Translations under genes and position numbers: made by a program
Shown here: positions 5,652-8,826 of the stretch, piece after piece
Layout of the letters: each line of letters begins with the position of its first letter
Position numbering within the stretch: the stretch's first letter is position 1
Notes under the pieces: model-generated
Database searches by the model: none
Told to the model about the DNA's origin: nothing
The model's input: the letters and a program-made list of their open reading frames with translations, nothing else
Assembly (NCBI GenBank): GCA_028290085.1
Contig: JAQGKN010000200.1
Span: forward strand, 1 to 8,826
Source: Hyphomicrobiales bacterium
Lineage (GTDB): Bacteria; Pseudomonadota; Alphaproteobacteria; Rhizobiales; Beijerinckiaceae
Reading direction: 5' to 3'
Length of the DNA stretch: 8,826 nt

Positions 5652-6614
5652 CTACAGCGCAACGCCGCACGAAATCTCAGCATAGAGGCGCTCCACGTCC
5701 TCGCGCACGCAGAGATAGGGCCCGTGCCGCATCACGGCGGCGGTTCCAGCCGCGACGCCAAAGGCGAAGGCATCACGCGGCCTGCGCCCCTGCGCCAAGG
5801 CGTAGGTCATCGCACCCACGAAGGAATCGCCTGCGCCGACCGCGCTTTTCGACTCGACCTCGGGCGAGCGCAGACGCAGCAGCCCGTCCTTATCAGCGAA
5901 GATCGCGCCATCGCGCCCCAGCGTCACGCAAAGGTAGTCGACCACACCGCGCCGCGCGAATTCCGCGATGGCCTCGTCCTGTTCGGCGTCGGTTTGGAGC
6001 GACCGGCCGATGAGCCCTTCAAACTCGCCGATGCTTGGTTTGACAAGATGCACGCCGCCTTTGCGAAGGCTGGCCCTCAACTCGTCGCCGGAGGTGTCGA
6101 GCACGAATTTCGCACCTTTTCGGGCCACGATGTCCTGCACCAGCGTGTAGAAATGCTCGGGCATGCCGGGCGCGAGCGAGCCGCTGGCGACGAGATAGTC
6201 ACATGGCGTCTCTTCTATGGCGTCGAGACAGGCGCGCCATTCGCTTTCACCCACCTGCGGGCCGCTTGGGACGAAGCGAAACTCCAGGCCGCTGCTGCGC
6301 TCATAGACGACCTGCGCGATGCGCGTGTTGTCGGCGATGGCAATCGTGCGGCGATGCAATTTCAGGTCGTCGATCAGCGAATTCAGCACCGGCCCGGTGG
6401 CGCCGCCGGCGAGATAGATGGCCAGCGCTTCGCCGCCCAGTTCATGGATCACACGCGTGACGTTGATGCCGCCGCCCCCGGGCGTGAAGGTCTCGTTGGT
6501 CGTGCGGATCTTGTGGATGGGCCGCACCTTGTCCGTCTCGCAGGCGCCGTCGATGGCCGGGTTCACGGTGAGCGTCACGATGCAGGGTTTTGGGCACGCG
6601 CTGTCTTCGACCAA
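5652..6614 (-). CDS. pfkB: 6-phosphofructokinase, Pfk-2 (PfkB) type
   Basis: This ribokinase-fold sugar kinase probably converts fructose 6-phosphate and ATP to fructose 1,6-bisphosphate. The resemblance to E. coli Pfk-2 runs end to end. It has VTLTVNPAID near the start, PGGGGINV (45-52), where fructose-1-phosphate kinases usually have Gly-Gly-Lys-Gly, then ASGSLAPGM, a DTSGDEL strand, KPSIGEFE (from 192), VTLGRDGA, and the PfkB signature SAVGAGDSFVGAM with catalytic Asp263. FGVAAGTAAV and a late Cys-containing turn also match. The start is best placed at a TTG (6612-6614): GGAGGA lies 6 bases upstream, and no ATG or GTG gives a complete first strand. This makes 320 residues; an upstream TTG at 6668 would add 18 unlikely ones. 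It is divergent from the GST operon and convergent with ivd. Tagatose-6-phosphate or fructose-1-phosphate kinase is the alternative function. Confidence 0.85.
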   Translation of the reverse strand: MVEDSACPKPCIVTLTVNPAIDGACETDKVRPIHKIRTTNETFTPGGGGINVTRVIHELGGEALAIYLAGGATGPVLNSLIDDLKLHRRTIAIADNTRIAQVVYERSSGLEFRFVPSGPQVGESEWRACLDAIEETPCDYLVASGSLAPGMPEHFYTLVQDIVARKGAKFVLDTSGDELRASLRKGGVHLVKPSIGEFEGLIGRSLQTDAEQDEAIAEFARRGVVDYLCVTLGRDGAIFADKDGLLRLRSPEVESKSAVGAGDSFVGAMTYALAQGRRPRDAFAFGVAAGTAAVMRHGPYLCVREDVERLYAEISCGVAL

Positions 6615-6671
6615 TAGTGTTCCTCCCCGGGGGCTACGTCTCGCCAACCAACGGGGACAGCGCCCCAAGCG

Positions 6672-6699
6672 TTGCAGCTTCTGCGCGACAAACTAGGAT
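6672..6699 (+). promoter_or_regulatory. Sigma70-like promoter of the GST-GST-RraA operon
   Basis: TTGCAG (6672-6677) and TAGGAT (6694-6699) are separated by 16 bases and lie 25 bases before the first GST start. This would leave a short leader carrying the ribosome site GAGGA (6712-6716). It is the only well-spaced pair I see in the 109-base gap between pfkB and the first GST. Confidence 0.45.
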
Positions 6700-6723
6700 G
6701 GGCGCACACACGAGGACCAGCCC

Positions 6724-7350
6724 ATGCTTCGCATTTTTGGCCGATTGAGCTCGCTCAACACGCAAAAGGTCATGTTCTGCGTCTACGAACTCGGGCTTGA
6801 GCACGAACTGGTGGCTGCCGGCCGTGAATTCGGTGTCGTGGACACGCCGGACTATCGCGCTCTCAATCCCAATGGGCTCGTGCCGACGCTGGTCGAGGAT
6901 GGATTCGCGCTCTGGGAATCGAATGCCATCATCCGCTATCTCTGCGCACAGCATTCGCGCGGGGACCTCTGGCCCGAGGACGCGCGTGAGCGGGCGCTCG
7001 CCGACAGCTGGATGGACTGGCAGCAAACCCAGTTGCAGCGTGCCTTGCATCCCGAATTGCACAGCTTGTCGAGCGATCCAGGCCGCTTCACGCCAGAGCG
7101 GATCGAGGCTGCCCGGATGCGCTGCGAGACCCTGATGGACATGCTCGATTCGCGGCTGGGGCAGGTGCCCTTCGTCTCGGGCGCGCGGTTCGGCATGGCA
7201 GATTGCGCGATGGCGCCGCCGGTTCATCGCTGGATGAATTTGGCCGTAGAACGGGGCACCTATCGCGCTGTGGAAGATTGGTTCGGCCGGGTGTCGCAGC
7301 GGCCCGCCGCACGCAAGACATTGCCCGCTGGCGCCAGACATGGTTCTTGA
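6724..7350 (+). CDS. Glutathione S-transferase family protein, first of a tandem pair
   Basis: The 208-residue protein has the two-domain cytosolic GST layout. The thioredoxin-like domain (about 1-80) opens with MLRIFGRLSSLNTQKV, where Ser9/Ser10 are the candidate glutathione-activating residues as in theta-like bacterial enzymes. It then has NPNGLVPTL with the conserved cis-proline (Pro54) and the glutathione-binding pair Glu65-Ser66 in ESNAIIRYL. The helical domain (about 90-200) carries FGMADCAMAPPVHRW, which contains the usual capping Asp. Such proteins join glutathione to electrophiles or use it as a cofactor in breakdown of aromatic or halogenated compounds; the substrate here is unknown. 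GAGGA 7 bases upstream supports the ATG. The next GST starts 33 bases after the stop and is clearly related, so this is a tandem duplication. Confidence 0.9.
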   Translation: MLRIFGRLSSLNTQKVMFCVYELGLEHELVAAGREFGVVDTPDYRALNPNGLVPTLVEDGFALWESNAIIRYLCAQHSRGDLWPEDARERALADSWMDWQQTQLQRALHPELHSLSSDPGRFTPERIEAARMRCETLMDMLDSRLGQVPFVSGARFGMADCAMAPPVHRWMNLAVERGTYRAVEDWFGRVSQRPAARKTLPAGARHGS

Positions 7351-7383
7351 TCGCAACAGAAAATGGACGGACGGGAGACCTGC

Positions 7384-8004
7384 ATGCTGAAGCTTTGGGG
7401 ACGATTGAATTCGATCAACGTGATGAAAGTCGTGCTGGCGCTGGACGAAATCGGGCTGCCCTATGAGCGCACCGATGCGGGCCTGCAATTTGGCGTCAAT
7501 AATACACCCGAATATCGCGCCATGAACCCCAATGGCCTTGTGCCGACCATCGACGATGACGGATTCGTTCTCTGGGAATCCAACGCCATCGTTCGCTACC
7601 TCTGCGCCGTTCACGCGGCGGGCCGCTTCTGGCCGGAAGATCCGCGCGTGCGCGCCGACGCCGACCGCTGGATGGACTGGCAGGGGACGACGCTCAACCC
7701 GATCATGGTGCCCTCCTTCGCCGGTCTCGTGCGCACGCCGCCCGAAAAGCGTGATGCGGCAGCCATCGAGGCCTCGCGCACCAAGACGGATGCGGCTGTC
7801 GGCTTGCTAGATGCGCGGCTCGAAGGCCGCGAATATATTGCCGGCGGCGCCTTCAGCATGGCCGATATCGCATTGGCGCCTATCATGCATCGCTGGTTGA
7901 ACATGCCGTGCGAGCGCACGCCGCGCCCACAGGTCGAGCGCTGGTATGCCAGCATCATGGCGCGTCCCGCCTGCGCGAAAAACCTGACGCGCCCGATCAC
8001 CTGA
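7384..8004 (+). CDS. Glutathione S-transferase family protein, second of a tandem pair
   Basis: The 206-residue protein is the close relative of the preceding GST. MLKLWGRLNSINVMKV, NPNGLVPTI (cis-Pro54) and WESNAIVRYLCA (Glu65-Ser66) align without gaps, and the helical domain has FSMADIALAPIMHRW. About half the positions agree by eye. Identity is highest around the glutathione site and lower in the helices that form the substrate pocket (about residues 100-150), as expected for copies with different substrates. The candidate catalytic position differs: Asn9-Ser10 here, Ser9-Ser10 in the neighbour, leaving Ser10 as the shared candidate. I chose the ATG at 7384, not the one at 7363, because GGGAG lies close upstream and the protein then begins at the same point as its sister. 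The RraA-like gene follows after 40 bases. Confidence 0.9.
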   Translation: MLKLWGRLNSINVMKVVLALDEIGLPYERTDAGLQFGVNNTPEYRAMNPNGLVPTIDDDGFVLWESNAIVRYLCAVHAAGRFWPEDPRVRADADRWMDWQGTTLNPIMVPSFAGLVRTPPEKRDAAAIEASRTKTDAAVGLLDARLEGREYIAGGAFSMADIALAPIMHRWLNMPCERTPRPQVERWYASIMARPACAKNLTRPIT

Positions 8005-8044
8005 GCGCGCTGGTTTCACCAACGTCCAACTGGAGTTTGCCACC

Positions 8045-8749
8045 GTGCTCGATCCCGCACATGCCGCCGCCCTCAAGCAGATTTCCACGGCGACCATCAC
8101 GCTCGTTCTGCTGAAGAAGGGCATTCGCCAGATCTGGATGAAGGGGCCAAAGCCCCTGGCGACGGCGGCGGGCAAGCGCCTTGTGGGGCCGGCCTTCACG
8201 CTGCGCTTCGTGCCGGCGCGAGAGGATCTGTCGACGCCCGAATCCTGGTCGTCGCCGACGTCGACCCGTGCCGCCATCGAGGCGATGCCGGAGGGGGCCA
8301 TCGCGGTGATCGACGCCATGGGCGTTCAGGACGCGGGTGTGTTCGGCGATATTCTCTGCGGCCGGATGGCCAAGCGCGGCGTGACCGCGATGGTGACCGA
8401 CGGCGTCGTGCGCGACGTAGCTGGTGTGCTGGCCACGGGCCTGCCGGTCTGGTGTTCGGGCGTCGCTGCGCCCGCGTCGGTGGCGAGCCTGACATTCGTC
8501 AACTGGCAGGAGCCGATCGGCTGCGGCGGAGTCGCGGTTTATCCAGATGACGTGATTGTCGCTGATGATGATGGCGCTGTGCTCATTCCTGCGGCCATGG
8601 TGGCGGAGGTCGCAAAGCTCGGTCTCGAACAGGAAAAGCTCGAGGCTTGGATCATGCGCGAAGTGGAAAAGGGCGTGCCGCTTCCGGGCCTCTATCCACC
8701 CAACGCCGAAACGCGGGCGCGCTATGAAGCAACACGTGACAAGACCTGA
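8045..8749 (+). CDS. RraA/HMG-aldolase-fold protein, probable 4-hydroxy-4-methyl-2-oxoglutarate aldolase-type enzyme
   Basis: The 234-residue protein has the RraA fold (PVGPAFTL-like strand near 47-54, IDAMGVQDAGVFGDILC, then GVTAMVTDGVVRD). The D-X20-R-D metal motif of class II HMG/CHA aldolases is complete: Asp102, Arg123 and Asp124, the same numbers I remember for the Pseudomonas putida enzyme. This favours an aldolase (pyruvate plus a 2-oxo acid, as in protocatechuate 4,5-cleavage or gallate breakdown) or an oxaloacetate decarboxylase, over the RNase E inhibitor role of E. coli RraA, which lacks the full metal site. Extra residues at both ends (KKGIRQIWMKG; the tail after 215) are common in the broader RraA-like group of unknown substrate. 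The start is a GTG with GGAG 9 bases upstream. It is the last visible gene of the probable GST operon. No other ring-cleavage genes are in view, so the substrate remains open. Confidence 0.85.
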   Translation: MLDPAHAAALKQISTATITLVLLKKGIRQIWMKGPKPLATAAGKRLVGPAFTLRFVPAREDLSTPESWSSPTSTRAAIEAMPEGAIAVIDAMGVQDAGVFGDILCGRMAKRGVTAMVTDGVVRDVAGVLATGLPVWCSGVAAPASVASLTFVNWQEPIGCGGVAVYPDDVIVADDDGAVLIPAAMVAEVAKLGLEQEKLEAWIMREVEKGVPLPGLYPPNAETRARYEATRDKT

Positions 8750-8826
8750 AAGCTTACCGCCGGTGGTTTGTAATTTCCAAGATGTTTACGTACGGGGCTC
8801 TGCAGTGCAACGGCATGTTCTTCCTG
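8750..8826. other. Right-edge sequence after the RraA-like gene
   Basis: These 77 bases hold no open frame I can support and no clear terminator hairpin with a T-run. Confidence 0.4.

Noticed and set aside
5724..6617. 297-codon open frame on the plus strand opposite pfkB
   Set aside because: It is a mirror of the strongly supported pfkB frame, with low-complexity composition and no family motif.
6634..7614. 326-codon open frame on the minus strand opposite the GST genes
   Set aside because: It covers both a promoter region and two tandem GSTs, and its internal repetition simply reflects the GST duplication.

Overview
The window looks like chromosome from a GC-rich alphaproteobacterium, most likely Hyphomicrobiales (Bradyrhizobium/Xanthobacteraceae-like). 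The evidence is the high-GC codon use of every gene right of about 1.75 kb, a palindromic intergenic repeat of the type common in that group (4263-4345), and the gene set itself. The left 1.6-1.75 kb is visibly poorer in GC and less compact, and reads like the edge of an accessory region.

Left part (1-1963): the 3' end of a gene for a protein with two predicted membrane helices, then a hairpin. Next is a minus-strand GNAT-type acetyltransferase whose frame continues for 39 family-like codons beyond its TGA stop, so it appears cut short by a recent nonsense change. A gene-free stretch with several inverted repeats leads into mgtE.

Middle part (1964-5648): a complete MgtE magnesium channel, a GH25 muramidase lipoprotein 46 bases behind it on the same strand, the palindromic repeat, and a complete isovaleryl-CoA dehydrogenase of leucine breakdown preceded by a perfect AGGAGG ribosome-binding site.

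Right part (5652-8826): a minus-strand Pfk-2-type phosphofructokinase (pfkB) ends tail-to-tail with ivd, only 3 bases apart. Divergent from pfkB is a probable three-gene operon: two related glutathione S-transferases in tandem, and an RraA/HMG-aldolase-fold protein that keeps the D-X20-R-D metal site. The gaps in this operon are 33 and 40 bases. A sigma70-like promoter sits in front of the first transferase.

Most of the window is ordinary core metabolism and transport. I see no mobile element, RNA gene, CRISPR array or clearly new system. The points most worth checking are the interrupted acetyltransferase, the structured DNA upstream of mgtE, the mgtE/muramidase pairing and the GST-GST-RraA operon.
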